A stretch of DNA of 64,000 bases from Planctomycetota bacterium (GCA_021781415.1 JAJXWW010000212.1:1-64000), one strand, 5' to 3'. Positions 47,744 to 56,904 are shown, counted from the first letter of the stretch. Notes: generated by a model from the letters alone, not told the origin. Numbers and translations are program-made.

Positions 47744-48820
47744 TTAACGCGCGCTCCGCGCGGCGGACGACGCGGCGCAGGACGTGCAGACGAGACGGTC
47801 GGGGCGCGCCCATCCCCACGAGAAGGTCGGCTTGGCGCAGTTTGGACACGGAGCGGCCTCGACCGTGCCGGTCAGGGCGTCCCAGACCAGTTCCAGGTTG
47901 GCCGGGGCGTGGCCCTTGGTTGTCGCCACGACATGGGCCAGCAATTTCGGTTGCTGTACCAGCAAGACCGTCAGCAAGCGCAGCCGCACCTGCAATGCAC
48001 TCTTCTGCCGCAACTCCGCCAGGCGCAATTGCTCCTCGCGCTCCAAGGCCGTTCGGCGCTCGGCGAAGCGCGACAAGTCTTCGTCTCGGCTCTTGGCCCG
48101 GCGAACTTGATCCTCCAGTTCGGCTCGTAAATCCTGATAATAGCGGCTCATGCGCTGAGATTGGCGGTCGATCAGTCCCGCCGTGTCGCGGGCGCGAATG
48201 TTGGCGAGCGCGGCCACGGTGGGCATCACAGCCTCGCGGGCCAAGGGATAGGCGGCGGCCAAGCTGAGACGACGCGCCTCGGCCAAAGGCAGCGATGGCG
48301 CTTCGGCCAAGCGCGTGTGATCCAACAGTTGATCGAGATGGCGCATCGGTCGGCCATAATGCAGATCGAGCGCCACGGGCACGACCTCCTGCTCTTTTTG
48401 ATCGCTCAGGAACGTGGTCTGGAACCAGAATACCGCCTGCGCGAAGTGCAGCGGGCGGACTCGTTGCAGTGTCAGACTCGATTCGGGAGGCAGCGTCAAA
48501 GCCCGGCGAAGCGAGCCGGCCAGATCGTGCGGATTCACGTTCAAGCCGATGAGATAGAGACGAGCGTATCGGCCTCGCCTCATGGCGTCGGACAAGAGCG
48601 CGTCGATCAGGGGCGTGCCGAAACTGGCTAACTGCGCGCCGGGATGTTCCGGCAGCGCTTCGGGATCGAAGGCGATGCGGAGAATCTCGCGCGTCGGCGA
48701 ATCCGCCTCGCCGGCCGGCAGCATTACGTCGTAGACCTGCGGTTCGATGTCGTCCCAGACGCCGCCGGTGACATCGACGTAATCGCGGACAAACTCTTCC
48801 AACAGGGTCGGAGCGTTCAT
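47744..48820 (-). CDS. Uncharacterised coiled-coil protein with C-terminal zinc ribbon
   Basis: The 358-residue protein starts at ATG 48820 (MNAPTLLEEFVRDYVD) behind GAGGTG. The N-terminal ~170 residues are mixed alpha/beta. A long charged coiled coil lies at ~235-300 ('YYQDLRAELEDQVRRAKSRDEDLSRFAERR'). A CPNC...CTSC zinc ribbon closes the chain. I do not recognise the family. It is convergent with the TPR-kinase and divergent from the YkgJ-type gene. Proteins of this layout accompany SNF2 helicases in some genomes, but none is present here. Confidence 0.6.
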   Translation of the reverse strand: MNAPTLLEEFVRDYVDVTGGVWDDIEPQVYDVMLPAGEADSPTREILRIAFDPEALPEHPGAQLASFGTPLIDALLSDAMRRGRYARLYLIGLNVNPHDLAGSLRRALTLPPESSLTLQRVRPLHFAQAVFWFQTTFLSDQKEQEVVPVALDLHYGRPMRHLDQLLDHTRLAEAPSLPLAEARRLSLAAAYPLAREAVMPTVAALANIRARDTAGLIDRQSQRMSRYYQDLRAELEDQVRRAKSRDEDLSRFAERRTALEREEQLRLAELRQKSALQVRLRLLTVLLVQQPKLLAHVVATTKGHAPANLELVWDALTGTVEAAPCPNCAKPTFSWGWARPDRLVCTSCAASSAARSAR

Positions 48821-48934
48821 GGCGGCGCACCTCGCGGCGAGATCGGATACCGTTGGGACGCTCGCCGGAAGCGGGCGGTTCGATATAGTAACCCTCTCTG
48901 GATTTCGCGTCCCATCGGTCGAGCGAGTCGTTGC

Positions 48935-49375
48935 ATGAGCGAAACCTTGCGCCGCCAAGTCTTGGAGCTTTATCGAGCCGTCGATGCCGAGGTCGCCGCC
49001 GCCGGCCCCGTGTGCGTGGCCAGCGGGCGCTGTTGCCGATTCAAAGAGTACGGCCATACGCTATTTCTGAGCAACCTCGAAGCCGAGGTGCTGCTGCACG
49101 ACGCTCCCCCCTACGATCCCGAATCCGTGACGGCCGATTTCTGTCCCTTTCAGCAAGGCAATCTCTGTACGGCGCGCCAGCCGCGCCCCTTGGGATGCCG
49201 CGTCTACTTTTGCGATCCGAATTATCAGGATAAAAGCGGAGAAATCACCGAGACGTATCTACGTCGCCTGAAGGAACTGGCCCTCGTTCACGATAGGCCC
49301 TGGCTCTATGCGCCGCTGCACCATTTCCTCCGTCATCCCGAACGAGTGATTTCGGACGGTTCGCCGTCCGACTGA
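48935..49375 (+). CDS. YkgJ-type cysteine-cluster protein
   Basis: The 146-residue protein has the cysteine pattern of the YkgJ (zinc/iron-chelating) family: 'GRCCRF', 'DFCPFQQGNLCTARQPRPLGCRVYFC'. Such proteins bind Fe-S or zinc; their biochemical role is mostly unknown. ATG 48935 is chosen as the only one that gives a start just before the conserved helix. It is divergent from the coiled-coil gene and 36 bp ahead of the PQQ-like gene. Confidence 0.8.
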   Translation: MSETLRRQVLELYRAVDAEVAAAGPVCVASGRCCRFKEYGHTLFLSNLEAEVLLHDAPPYDPESVTADFCPFQQGNLCTARQPRPLGCRVYFCDPNYQDKSGEITETYLRRLKELALVHDRPWLYAPLHHFLRHPERVISDGSPSD

Positions 49376-49411
49376 GCCGGCCTTGGTTTCTACTTTCTCA
49401 GGAGGTACTTC

Positions 49412-50665
49412 ATGCTCCGGCTGCGTTCGTTGGTGTTCGCCTCGCTCGTTTGCGTCTGCGCGGTCGCGCCGGTCCTGGCCGAGGATTGGCCGCAATGGCT
49501 CGGCCCACGGCGCGACAACTCTTCTCTCGAAAAAGTGAAGCCGTGGAAGGGCAAACTCAAAGAACTGTGGCGCAAGCCGGTCGGCGAGGGCAATAGCTCG
49601 CCCATCGTGTCCGAGGGGCGCGCGTTCGTCCACGCCAAAGTCGCCGACAAAAACGAGGAGGAAATCGTCGCCTTCGACGCCAAGAGCGGCGAAGAGTTGT
49701 GGCGAACCCATTACGAGCGCGCCGCTTTTCGGAGTCTCTACGGCAACGGCCCGCGCGCCACTCCAATCGTCGTCGAGGGAAAGGTGTATGCGTTCGGCAT
49801 CACCGGAGTGCTGACTTGTCTCGATGTCAAAAAGGGCGAGAAAGTCTGGCAGGTCGATACGCTGGATAAACTCAAGGCCAAGAATCTGTTTTTCGGCATG
49901 GCCTGCTCGCCTCTGGTCGTCGGCAAACACGTTCTCGTCAACGTCGGCGGCAAGGGAACGTCCGTCGTCGCCTTCGATCGCGCGAACGGCGACATCGCTT
50001 GGAAAAGCATGGACGATCCGGCCAGCTATTCGTCGCCGATCCTCTGGGGCAAAGGCGACGCGCGGCAAGCCGTCTTTCTGACCGGAGCGAACGTCGTCGC
50101 CGTCAATCCGGCGGACGGCGTCGTTCGGTGGCGCTTTCCGCTCGTGGATCGCCTGCTGGAAAGCTCGACGACGCCGACCGTCGCCGGCGATCTGTTGCTG
50201 GCCAGTTCGATCACCTACGGCAGCGTCGGTTTGCGGCCCACCATGAAGGACGGTAAGCCGACCGTCGAGGAAGCGTGGAAGAATAAGGAGTTGACCTCGT
50301 ATTTCTCCACGCCGGTTGCGGTGGGCAAGGAACACATTTACATGGTGACTGGAACCACGCCGGGACCGTTCACCAAGCCGTCCGCCGACCTGCACTGCAT
50401 CGAGGCGAAGACGGGCAAGGATTTGTGGAAGAAAGAGAAGATCGGCACCTACCACGCTTCGCTGCTGCGGACGGGGGACGACCAATTGCTGGTGCTGACC
50501 GACGGCGGCGACTTGATCTTGATGCAGCCCGATGCCAAAGCGTATCGAGAATTGGCGCGGGCCAAAGTCAGCGGGCCGGAAACCTGGGCGCACCCTTCCC
50601 TGTCCGACGGTCGCTTGTACATTCGAGATAAAAAAGATCTCATCTGCATCTCTATCGTCCCCTAG
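49412..50665 (+). CDS. Secreted PQQ-like beta-propeller repeat protein
   Basis: The 417-residue protein has a signal peptide (~1-23, cut near 'VLAEDWP') and the typical 'EDWPQWLGPRRDNSS' opening of planctomycete PQQ-like propellers, followed by seven or eight blades ('VVAFDAKSGEELWRTHYE', 'LTCLDVKKGEKVWQVDTLDK', 'LHCIEAKTGKDLWKKEKIGT'). These blades are structurally like quinoprotein dehydrogenases and BamB, but no PQQ-binding catalytic set is visible, so a binding/scaffolding role is likely. CAGGAGG lies before ATG 49412. Confidence 0.9.
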   Translation: MLRLRSLVFASLVCVCAVAPVLAEDWPQWLGPRRDNSSLEKVKPWKGKLKELWRKPVGEGNSSPIVSEGRAFVHAKVADKNEEEIVAFDAKSGEELWRTHYERAAFRSLYGNGPRATPIVVEGKVYAFGITGVLTCLDVKKGEKVWQVDTLDKLKAKNLFFGMACSPLVVGKHVLVNVGGKGTSVVAFDRANGDIAWKSMDDPASYSSPILWGKGDARQAVFLTGANVVAVNPADGVVRWRFPLVDRLLESSTTPTVAGDLLLASSITYGSVGLRPTMKDGKPTVEEAWKNKELTSYFSTPVAVGKEHIYMVTGTTPGPFTKPSADLHCIEAKTGKDLWKKEKIGTYHASLLRTGDDQLLVLTDGGDLILMQPDAKAYRELARAKVSGPETWAHPSLSDGRLYIRDKKDLICISIVP

Positions 50666-50809
50666 GATGGGTTTCGCCGCGCTTCGGCCCGCCCTGCCGA
50701 ACTTCTCATGCGGGAAGTCGAGGCTCGCGCCAAAATAACTTAGCGAAGTCACGCTTTCGCCGGCGGATGGATGTCCTAAAGCGGCTTTCCTGTGTGTCGC
50801 GCACACGTT

Positions 50810-50871
50810 GGTTAGCCGCGACGCGCAGCGGAGCGAGTTGTCTCGCGCTCCGCTGCGCGTCGCGGCTAACC
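50810..50871. repeat. Family D palindrome, perfect copy
   Basis: GGTTAGCCGCGACGCGCAGCG... and ...CGCTGCGCGTCGCGGCTAACC are exact complements around a short centre. It lies between the PQQ-like gene and the convergent ceramidase-like gene (gap 50666-50929). Confidence 0.85.
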
Positions 50872-50929
50872 AAGACCTTCCGTTGTATGCAATCCGAAAA
50901 GAAACCGCTCTAGTTCCACTCGCCTTTCA

Positions 50930-52339
50930 CTACGGGCTTCGATTGCCGCGCACCAAGTCTTGAAAGGCTCGACACAAGAGCGGCGCGGTGTTCGGCCCCA
51001 GGCTGTTGACCTCGCCGTATTGGGCCTTCTTGCGGCCATAGCAGAACGGGGCTTTTTCGTCCCATTGTCGCTTGGGAACGATGTAACCGATCTCGTCGTT
51101 GGCCAGGCCGATTATCATGCGATGCGGCCCGCGCAACTGCTTGTAGATGGCCGGCTCGACGGCGGCGTCGGGGAAGTCCGCGCCGGGATCGGCCGGCGTC
51201 TGCACTTTATCCAGAACCAATTCCGGATAAATCTCCCCTGGAATGGCGGCAATGTCGAGATCGCCCAACCGCAGCCAGGCGACCTCGCTCCGGGTACACA
51301 GCGGTTTATCTCCTTGAATCTCGCGGATGGCTTCGGCCTTGTACGGATCGCCGGTCCATCGAAACGCCTCCCGCTTCAAGACGCCGAGTTGCCGCGCCAG
51401 CAGAAAAAGCTTGTTGTCGAGGGGTAAATAGACGATGCGCTTTTTGGCTTGCAGCGGCGTCAGCTTCAACGGTTTCGCCGCCTTCAGAGCGCGCTCCGCC
51501 GTCTCGGCCAGCAATTCGCCGTAGCGCGCCGTCTTCTCGAACGTGCCGTCCTTGAGTGCCTCGCCGGCGGCGTTCTTGATCTCGACGTGCAAGGAAGTCA
51601 TCAACCCGCCGACCGTTCCCGTGAGATACACGACGGGACAGCGATACTTGGTCCGCAGCGCCTCGACCGCATATCCCACGAAATCGCCGCTGATTTGCGT
51701 ATTTTTGTCGCCCAGCGTCTCCGGATGGCAGTTCCATTGCACGATCGATCCGATGGGCTTCTCGTCCTTGTCGCGGAACACCAAGGCGATCAGTTCGTCG
51801 TGCTTGACGAACGGCTCGCGGGCATCGTGCAACAGTTCGGGAGCGTTGGCCTTGCCGATGCGGGCGGAGGCGGGCTTGCGGGCGGCATCGGCGGCCTGTA
51901 CCGCGGACACGATCTGCTTTTCGACCTCGTCGAGATAAACCGCATCGACTCCGCTCTGGAACGGACTCGGTCCCCACAGCCCCAGCGTGTCCGGCCCTTC
52001 GTGGTTGTGCGTGCTAGAAACGAGGACGTAAGTGAACCCCGGCAGTTTCTTGCGAACGCTTTCGACTTGCGGATGGAACAGGCCGACGAGATCGACGGCG
52101 ACGAGGGCGATTTTCTCCTTGCCGTGCGCCAGCACGACGGCGCGGGCCTTGAGCTTGTCGTGAACGCCGGTCGCCTTGCGATTGTGTCCGAAACCGGCCA
52201 TGTACACCGTCTTCTTCTCGACCTTGGGCGTGATGTCCGTCTCGGCGAAGCCGACTTGCAGCGCTTCGCCCGGCGGAGCGTCCGCGAGTAAAAGAGTAAA
52301 TGGCAACAAAAGGGGAAGGATAAGTAGATAAAACCGCAT
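50930..52339 (-). CDS. Neutral/alkaline ceramidase-like hydrolase
   Basis: The 469-residue protein has a signal peptide (~1-20) and the neutral ceramidase N-terminal domain: 'VGFAETDITP', 'VLVSSTHNHEGPDTLG' (zinc histidines), 'WNCHPETLGDKNTQISGDFVGYA' with the expected serine nucleophile in ISGD, and 'VYLTGTVGG'. Family members cleave the amide of ceramides; planctomycete paralogues often have unknown substrates. The C-terminal Ig-like domain of full-length enzymes (~650 residues) is missing. A truncated echo of its 3' end lies at 61782-61810. Confidence 0.85.
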   Translation of the reverse strand: MRFYLLILPLLLPFTLLLADAPPGEALQVGFAETDITPKVEKKTVYMAGFGHNRKATGVHDKLKARAVVLAHGKEKIALVAVDLVGLFHPQVESVRKKLPGFTYVLVSSTHNHEGPDTLGLWGPSPFQSGVDAVYLDEVEKQIVSAVQAADAARKPASARIGKANAPELLHDAREPFVKHDELIALVFRDKDEKPIGSIVQWNCHPETLGDKNTQISGDFVGYAVEALRTKYRCPVVYLTGTVGGLMTSLHVEIKNAAGEALKDGTFEKTARYGELLAETAERALKAAKPLKLTPLQAKKRIVYLPLDNKLFLLARQLGVLKREAFRWTGDPYKAEAIREIQGDKPLCTRSEVAWLRLGDLDIAAIPGEIYPELVLDKVQTPADPGADFPDAAVEPAIYKQLRGPHRMIIGLANDEIGYIVPKRQWDEKAPFCYGRKKAQYGEVNSLGPNTAPLLCRAFQDLVRGNRSP

Positions 52340-52371
52340 GGTCGCCGCTCCTTTCGAGACTTTCTCCTATA

Positions 52372-52612
52372 TCCCTCTCCCCTGTACTCAGGGGAGAGCG
52401 ACTGTGTTGAAAGCCGGGGTCTTTCGGTCATCGCTGTTTGCGGAAACTCCGGCTCTTCAACCCATTCGCATTGGCGTTCTCCCTTCTCAAGTGGCATGGG
52501 AGAACATACAAGGGGTCGGGGGTAAGGGGCCAGAATATTCGGAAAAACCACCCCCTCGCCCCAACCCCTCTTCCTGAGTAACTGGGAGAAAGGGGCTTTT
52601 GGGGACGGCCAC
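52372..52612. repeat. Family A element, inverted long composite copy
   Basis: This is the reverse complement of 18519-18781, including the ~100-bp inner insertion (AAGCCGGGGTCTTTCGGTCA... and TTCTCAAGTGGCATGGGAGA). TTAG borders are not visible here. It lies upstream of the ceramidase-like gene. Confidence 0.8.
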
Positions 52613-53103
52613 AAAGCTCATGGAGGGGCGAACGAGTTTGCCGTGGCGACCTGCGCGGCCGGTGTACTTAACTCCTTTCTCTTTCTTCCTCTGCGCTGAA
52701 CGTTTGCGTTACGATCAGCCCTGCGTCCCGTCTCTGTCGGCAGAGGAGCAAGCGTGGGCGGACGAATGGATTCGCGTGGCGAGAGTTCGTCGTAGTCCGC
52801 GCCGAGGAAGAGTTGTTGTCAGAGTGAATCGTGAAAATGGGAACGCGCGAGAATTTTCCCCGCCGGCGCGGAAGGGTCTTCCCTAGTTTGCCTCTCGATG
52901 TTACATTTTGAACAAGAGGGACGGCGAACGTGTGTCCGCGCCGTTGTGTCTGTCCCAATGTTCCGGCACGCCAGAGAGAATTTTTGTGGACGCCGTCGTC
53001 CGACCGACGACAACCATTCAACGTGCCGGCGCGACGGATCGCGCGATCCGTCGGGCGAACGTCGGTCGGCCACAGTGTTCGATTCGTGAAAGGAGAGCGA
53101 GGT
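52613..53103 (+). other. infC upstream region without a recognisable gene
   Basis: Bases 52620-52700 repeat at 61886-61962. The rest has no coding frame with planctomycete-like codon use that I would trust and no clear promoter; it probably contains the 5' untranslated leader of the infC operon. Confidence 0.4.
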
Positions 53104-53106
53104 ATT
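53090..53106 (+). promoter_or_regulatory. Ribosome-binding site and ATT start codon of infC
   Basis: AAGGAG at 53090-53095 lies nine to ten bases before ATT 53104. The nearest in-frame GTG (53086) precedes this site and has none of its own. AUU initiation is the basis of IF3 autoregulation in E. coli. Confidence 0.75.
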
Positions 53107-53649
53107 CCCCCATTCGACCGTCATTCGCCGCCGCAACACGATCGCGGTTTGCGCATCAACGACCAGATTCGGATCAGTCCCGTGCGTTTGATCGGGGCTA
53201 ACGGCGAACAGCTGGGCGTCGTGCCCACGTCGCAGGCGATGGAGATGGCCCGCGAGGCGCAGCTCGACCTCGTCGAGGTGGCCGCCAACGAGCGTCCGCC
53301 GGTGTGCAAAATCCTCGACTACGGCAAGTTTCGCTATCAACAATCGCACAAGAAGAACACGAAGAAAGTACATCAGCAGAAGCTGAAAGAGATTCGCGTC
53401 CGCCCCAAGACCGGCGACCACGACGTGGATACCAAAATCAACCAGGCGCGCAAGTTCCTGGAACACAACGACAAAGTTCTCGTCAACGTGCTGTTTCGCG
53501 GCCGCGAACTCCAGCACATTGAAGAAGGACGGCGCATCATCGACTCGATTCTGGAGAAGCTCGCCGACGCCTCCAAAGTCGAGAAAGCGCCGTCGATGGA
53601 GGGCAAGCGCATGACGGCGCTGCTCGCCCCCAAGGCGGCAAAAGCGTGA
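53104..53649 (+). CDS. infC: Translation initiation factor IF-3
   Basis: IF3 binds the 30S subunit, prevents early 50S joining and checks the start codon. From ATT 53104 the protein is 181 residues, the usual length. Family blocks: 'RINDQIRISPVRLIGANGEQLGVV', 'REAQLDLVEVAANERPPVCKILDYGKFRYQ', 'KEIRVRPKTGDHDVDTKINQARKFLEHNDKV', 'FRGRELQHIEEGRRII'. The apparent ATT start with strong upstream AAGGAG is conserved behaviour for infC. It leads the infC-rpmI-rplT-pheS cluster, which codes for initiation factor, L35, L20 and PheRS alpha. Confidence 0.95.
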   Translation: MPPFDRHSPPQHDRGLRINDQIRISPVRLIGANGEQLGVVPTSQAMEMAREAQLDLVEVAANERPPVCKILDYGKFRYQQSHKKNTKKVHQQKLKEIRVRPKTGDHDVDTKINQARKFLEHNDKVLVNVLFRGRELQHIEEGRRIIDSILEKLADASKVEKAPSMEGKRMTALLAPKAAKA

Positions 53650-53752
53650 GGGGCGCGCGTTTCCCCCTACACGATGGACCGTACTCCTCCTACAATTAGT
53701 CTTCCCCCCCCGGATAATCCGGAGGAGCGGATAGAGTGAAAGGGTGAAAAAC

Positions 53753-53953
53753 ATGCCCAAGATGAAGACGCACAAAGCCTCGAAGAAGCGCTTTCGCGTG
53801 ACCGCTACCGGAAAACTCAAACGCCGTCAGGCCGGCAAAAAGCACTTGCTCAGTCACAAGACCGGCAAGCGCAAACGTCACCTGCGCGGCGTCGTCGTGG
53901 ACGGCGGTAAACTGTCGCGCAAATACATCGAGGCCATGGGCGGCAAGGCATAA
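53753..53953 (+). CDS. rpmI: 50S ribosomal protein L35
   Basis: The 66-residue basic protein ([20 protein letters not shown], then the [23 protein letters not shown] block) is a clear L35. I chose ATG 53753 over the GTG three codons earlier because the family begins MPKMKTHK. It sits 103 bp after infC and 94 bp before rplT. Confidence 0.97.
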   Translation: MPKMKTHKASKKRFRVTATGKLKRRQAGKKHLLSHKTGKRKRHLRGVVVDGGKLSRKYIEAMGGKA

Positions 53954-53959
53954 CTGCTC

Positions 53960-54034
53960 TCGGCTTTCGGCTTTCGGCTATCGGCCCATAGGGTTTGGCC
54001 GATCGACGGGGGCCGAAGCCCGAGAGCCGACAGC
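53960..54034. repeat. Palindromic repeat family F between rpmI and rplT
   Basis: CTCTCGGCTTTCGGCTTTCGG and CCGAAGCCCGAGAGCCGACAG are complementary, separated by CTATCGGCCCATAGGG... It is related to the copy at 4302-4446. In E. coli this gap carries L20-binding control; here the hairpin might replace it. Confidence 0.6.
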
Positions 54035-54047
54035 GGAGTGAGAGTAC

Positions 54048-54410
54048 ATGACACGAGCACGCAGCGGCAAGACGGTTCTCCGACGCCGCAAACGTCTGCG
54101 CCGTTTGACGAAAGGGTTCCGCCTGAGTCGGCACCACTTGCACCGCCAGGCGGTAGTGACGCTGATTCGAGCGCGGGTTTATGCGTTCCGCGATCGGCGC
54201 GTCCGCAAGCGCGAGTTTCGGCGCTTGTGGATCGTTCGCATCAACGCCGCCTGCCGGATGCGCGGCCTGCGTTACGGCCAGTTCATTGCCGGCCTCATCG
54301 CCGCGCAGGTCGAACTGAACCGCAAGACACTGGCCAACTTGGCCGTCCACGATCCCGATACGTTCACCAAACTCGTTGAGTTGGCAAAAGCGAATTTGCC
54401 GGCGGCGTAA
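54048..54410 (+). CDS. rplT: 50S ribosomal protein L20
   Basis: L20 is an early 23S rRNA assembly protein. The 120-residue protein shows 'RARSGKTVLRRRKRLRRLTKGFRLSRHHLHRQAVVTLIRARVYAFRDRR' and 'RRLWIVRINAACRMRGLRYGQFIAGL', both typical. In this form the long N-terminal helix is intact. It is the third gene of the cluster. Confidence 0.97.
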   Translation: MTRARSGKTVLRRRKRLRRLTKGFRLSRHHLHRQAVVTLIRARVYAFRDRRVRKREFRRLWIVRINAACRMRGLRYGQFIAGLIAAQVELNRKTLANLAVHDPDTFTKLVELAKANLPAA

Positions 54411-54414
54411 AATC

Positions 54415-54469
54415 GGAGCCGTAAGCGTAAGCGACGGTTGCTTTGCCGTCGCTTACGCTTACGGCTCGG
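54415..54469. repeat. Family C palindrome between rplT and pheS
   Basis: GAGCCGTAAGCGTAAGCGACGG and CCGTCGCTTACGCTTACGGCTC are exact complements with TTGCTTTG as loop, a strong hairpin that may attenuate pheS. Confidence 0.85.
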
Positions 54470-54487
54470 ATGGATTTTGGTAGCACC

Positions 54488-55510
54488 ATGTCCGAACTCG
54501 AAGCTTTGGAACAACGCGCCCTCGCGGAGTTGCAAGTCTGCGCCGATGAAGCTGCTCTGCGCGCCTGGAACACGCACTACCTCAAGGGCGAGTTGGATCG
54601 CGCCGTCAAAATGGTCGGCTCGCTGCCGCCTGCCGAGCGTCCAATCTACGGCAAAAGAGCCAACGAAGTCAAAAAGAAACTCAACGAGGCGTATGAGACC
54701 GCGGCGGCGGCGGAGAAAGAACGCGCCCTTGAGCGCAGTCTGACTTCCGATGCCTTGGATGTCACGCTGCCCGGAAGACCGGCGCGGCGAGGACGACTGC
54801 ACGTCTCCACGCAAACGCTCCGCTCCATCTACGCCATCTTCGCCGACCTCGGCTTTCAGATCTATCGCAGTTCCGAAGTCGAGGACGACGAAACGAACTT
54901 CGGCCTGCTCAACATGCCGGAGCATCATCCCGCCCGCGATATGTGGGACACCTTCCACACGACGAAACCTGGCGTTCTGCTGCGCACGCATACCTCGCCG
55001 GGACAGATTCACGTCATGCGCGAGTTGTGTCCCCAGCCGATCCGCGTCATTCTGCCGGGCATGTGCTATCGCTACGAGGCGATCACCATGCGCAGCGAGA
55101 TCATGTTCCATCAGGTCGAAGGCTTGGCCATCGGCGAGCGCGTGACCATGGCCGACTTAAAAGGCACGCTCATCGCCTTCGCCCGCCGTCTGTTCGGCGA
55201 CCAACGCAAGGTGCGCATCCGCTCCAGCTATTTCCCGTTCACCGAGCCGTCGATCGAAGTGGACATGGATTGCATCGTCTGCTCCGGCGAGGGATGCGGT
55301 CTGTGCAAGCGCAGCGGCTGGCTGGAGATCCTCGGCGCGGGCATGGTGCATCCGGTGGTGCTGCGCAACGGCGGCTACGATCCGGAGCGTTTCAGCGGGT
55401 TCGCCTTCGGCATGGGACCGGAGCGCATCGCCATGCTGACATATGCCATCGACGATATCCGTCAATTTTGGTCCAACGACCTGCGCTTCTTGCAACAGTT
55501 CGGTGCTTGA
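54488..55510 (+). CDS. pheS: Phenylalanyl-tRNA synthetase alpha subunit
   Basis: PheS is the catalytic alpha chain of the (alpha-beta)2 class II enzyme. The 340-residue protein has the N-terminal coiled coil (~1-90), motif 2 'LPGMCYRYEAITMRSEIMFHQVEG', the Phe-pocket segment 'DCIVCSGEGCGLCKRSGWLEILGAGMVHP' and motif 3 'FAFGMGPERIAML'. ATG 54488 is chosen; earlier in-frame ATG would translate the repeat. pheT is not adjacent; a zinc-ribbon membrane protein follows instead. Confidence 0.96.
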   Translation: MSELEALEQRALAELQVCADEAALRAWNTHYLKGELDRAVKMVGSLPPAERPIYGKRANEVKKKLNEAYETAAAAEKERALERSLTSDALDVTLPGRPARRGRLHVSTQTLRSIYAIFADLGFQIYRSSEVEDDETNFGLLNMPEHHPARDMWDTFHTTKPGVLLRTHTSPGQIHVMRELCPQPIRVILPGMCYRYEAITMRSEIMFHQVEGLAIGERVTMADLKGTLIAFARRLFGDQRKVRIRSSYFPFTEPSIEVDMDCIVCSGEGCGLCKRSGWLEILGAGMVHPVVLRNGGYDPERFSGFAFGMGPERIAMLTYAIDDIRQFWSNDLRFLQQFGA

Positions 55511-55533
55511 CGCAGGCATCGGAGGTTCGGCCC

Positions 55534-55998
55534 ATGATCTGTCAAAACTGCGGGATCGAAGCGCCGACGAAGTATGTCGCCTTCTATCAGAACATCGGCG
55601 CGCTGGTCGTGCGTTTCAGCAGGTCGATTGAAGGCGAACTGTGTAAATCGTGCATTCACCGCTACTTTTGGTCGTACACCGGCGTCAATTGCACGCTCGG
55701 CTGGTGGGGCTACATTTCGCTCGTCGTCACGCCGTTCTTTATTCTCAACAACACCTTCCGCTATGCCATGTGTCTTACCATGCCCCCGGTTCCGCAGGAC
55801 GCGACCGCGCCGGAGTTGACCGACGAGGCCATCGACAAGATACAGCCCTACGCCAACGAATTGATTGGCCGAGTCAACGAGGGCGGCAAGCTCAAGGAAG
55901 TGGCCGAGGACATCGCACTCCTCGCCAACGTCACGCCCGGCCAAGTCGTTCGCTTTCTCCAAGCCGTGATCGCCGCTCAAGAGCGGAGAAACTCCTAA
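55534..55998 (+). CDS. Zinc-ribbon membrane protein of unknown function
   Basis: The 154-residue protein begins MICQNCGIEAPTKYV with a CxxC, and has a second CxxC (GELCKSCIHRYFW) before one or two membrane helices ('CTLGWWGYISLVVTPFFILNNTFRYAM', ~52-80). The C-terminal ~65 residues look like a soluble helical domain ('KIQPYANELIGRVNEGGKLKEVAEDI'). GGAGG precedes ATG 55534 by 7 bp. It lies 23 bp after pheS and may be cotranscribed. Not recognised. Confidence 0.75.
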   Translation: MICQNCGIEAPTKYVAFYQNIGALVVRFSRSIEGELCKSCIHRYFWSYTGVNCTLGWWGYISLVVTPFFILNNTFRYAMCLTMPPVPQDATAPELTDEAIDKIQPYANELIGRVNEGGKLKEVAEDIALLANVTPGQVVRFLQAVIAAQERRNS

Positions 55999-56149
55999 TT
56001 CGGCGACGACGGCTCTTCCTCAATCCAAAGCAACCAATCGGTCGATCTTGATGGGTAGCCGGGTTTTCGGCTATGGTTCCACCGTCTCGGACTCCGCCTG
56101 GGCGGATTGGGGAACGGTGGTAAGCAGGATAACGGAGAGGATGGTTGCC

Positions 56150-56851
56150 ATGTCAACGTTTCGCAAATGGGCCTTGGCGACGGCGATCGCATTGGGTGTG
56201 CCGTGGAGCGCGAGCCAGGCCGGTGTTTACATGGGCGTCGGCTTCGGCGGTCCCTGTTATCATCGCGGGTGGGGCGGCTGCGGCTGGGGCGGCGGCTACG
56301 GATGGGGCGGCGGCTATGGCTTCTATCGTCCCTATGGTTTCGGCGTGGTGGTTGCTCCCCCCGTCGTTGTGGGGGCGGCTCCGGTGGTGGTCCAGCAGCC
56401 CGCCGTGGTGCAACAGCCGGTCGTCGTGCAGCCGGCTTATACTCCTTCGCTCTCTCAACCTCCCGCTCCGTTGCCGCCGCCCACGCCGACGCCTTCCAGC
56501 TCTGCCGATTTCGTCAACGATGTGAGGCCCGCCTCCACCGTGGCCGGCCAGGGCGACGCGGAAGCCGTCTTCCAACAGTTGCGCGACGGCGACGAACGCA
56601 CGCGCGCCGATGCCGCCGTTCGCTTGGGGCGATCCCGCATCGAGCGCGCCGTCGGCCCCCTGGTCAAGGCGCTGAACGGAGACGGCAGCCCGATGGTCCG
56701 CGAGGCCGCCGCGCGCGGGTTGGGTCTCATCGGCTCGGTCTCATCGCTCAGCGCCTTGCAGTATGCCGCCCAGGCCGACGACGACCGCGAAGTGCGCCAC
56801 AGTGCCGCTTTCGCCGCCGAGACGATCCGCGGCAATCTCCCCCGACGCTAA
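56150..56851 (+). CDS. Secreted HEAT-repeat protein with Gly/Tyr- and Pro/Val-rich linker
   Basis: The 233-residue protein has a signal peptide (~1-24, cut near 'SASQAGV'), a Gly/Trp/Tyr-rich segment ('GWGGGYGWGGGYGFYRPYGF'), a Pro/Val/Gln linker (~60-110) and two HEAT-like helical repeats at the C-terminus ('DERTRADAAVRLGRSRIERAVGPLVKAL', 'EVRHSAAFAAETIR'). It probably lies in the periplasm and binds proteins. ATG 56141 would add three residues; GAGAGG is better spaced for 56150. Confidence 0.78.
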   Translation: MSTFRKWALATAIALGVPWSASQAGVYMGVGFGGPCYHRGWGGCGWGGGYGWGGGYGFYRPYGFGVVVAPPVVVGAAPVVVQQPAVVQQPVVVQPAYTPSLSQPPAPLPPPTPTPSSSADFVNDVRPASTVAGQGDAEAVFQQLRDGDERTRADAAVRLGRSRIERAVGPLVKALNGDGSPMVREAAARGLGLIGSVSSLSALQYAAQADDDREVRHSAAFAAETIRGNLPRR

Positions 56852-56904
56852 GCACGACCGCGACACCAGCGCTTTTCAGGTCGCATCCAACGAACGGTCT
56901 CGGT

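Noticed and set aside
52599-52886. 95-codon open frame upstream of infC
   Set aside because: It begins in the family A element, overlaps a dispersed repeat, and has no plausible domain or ribosome-binding site.
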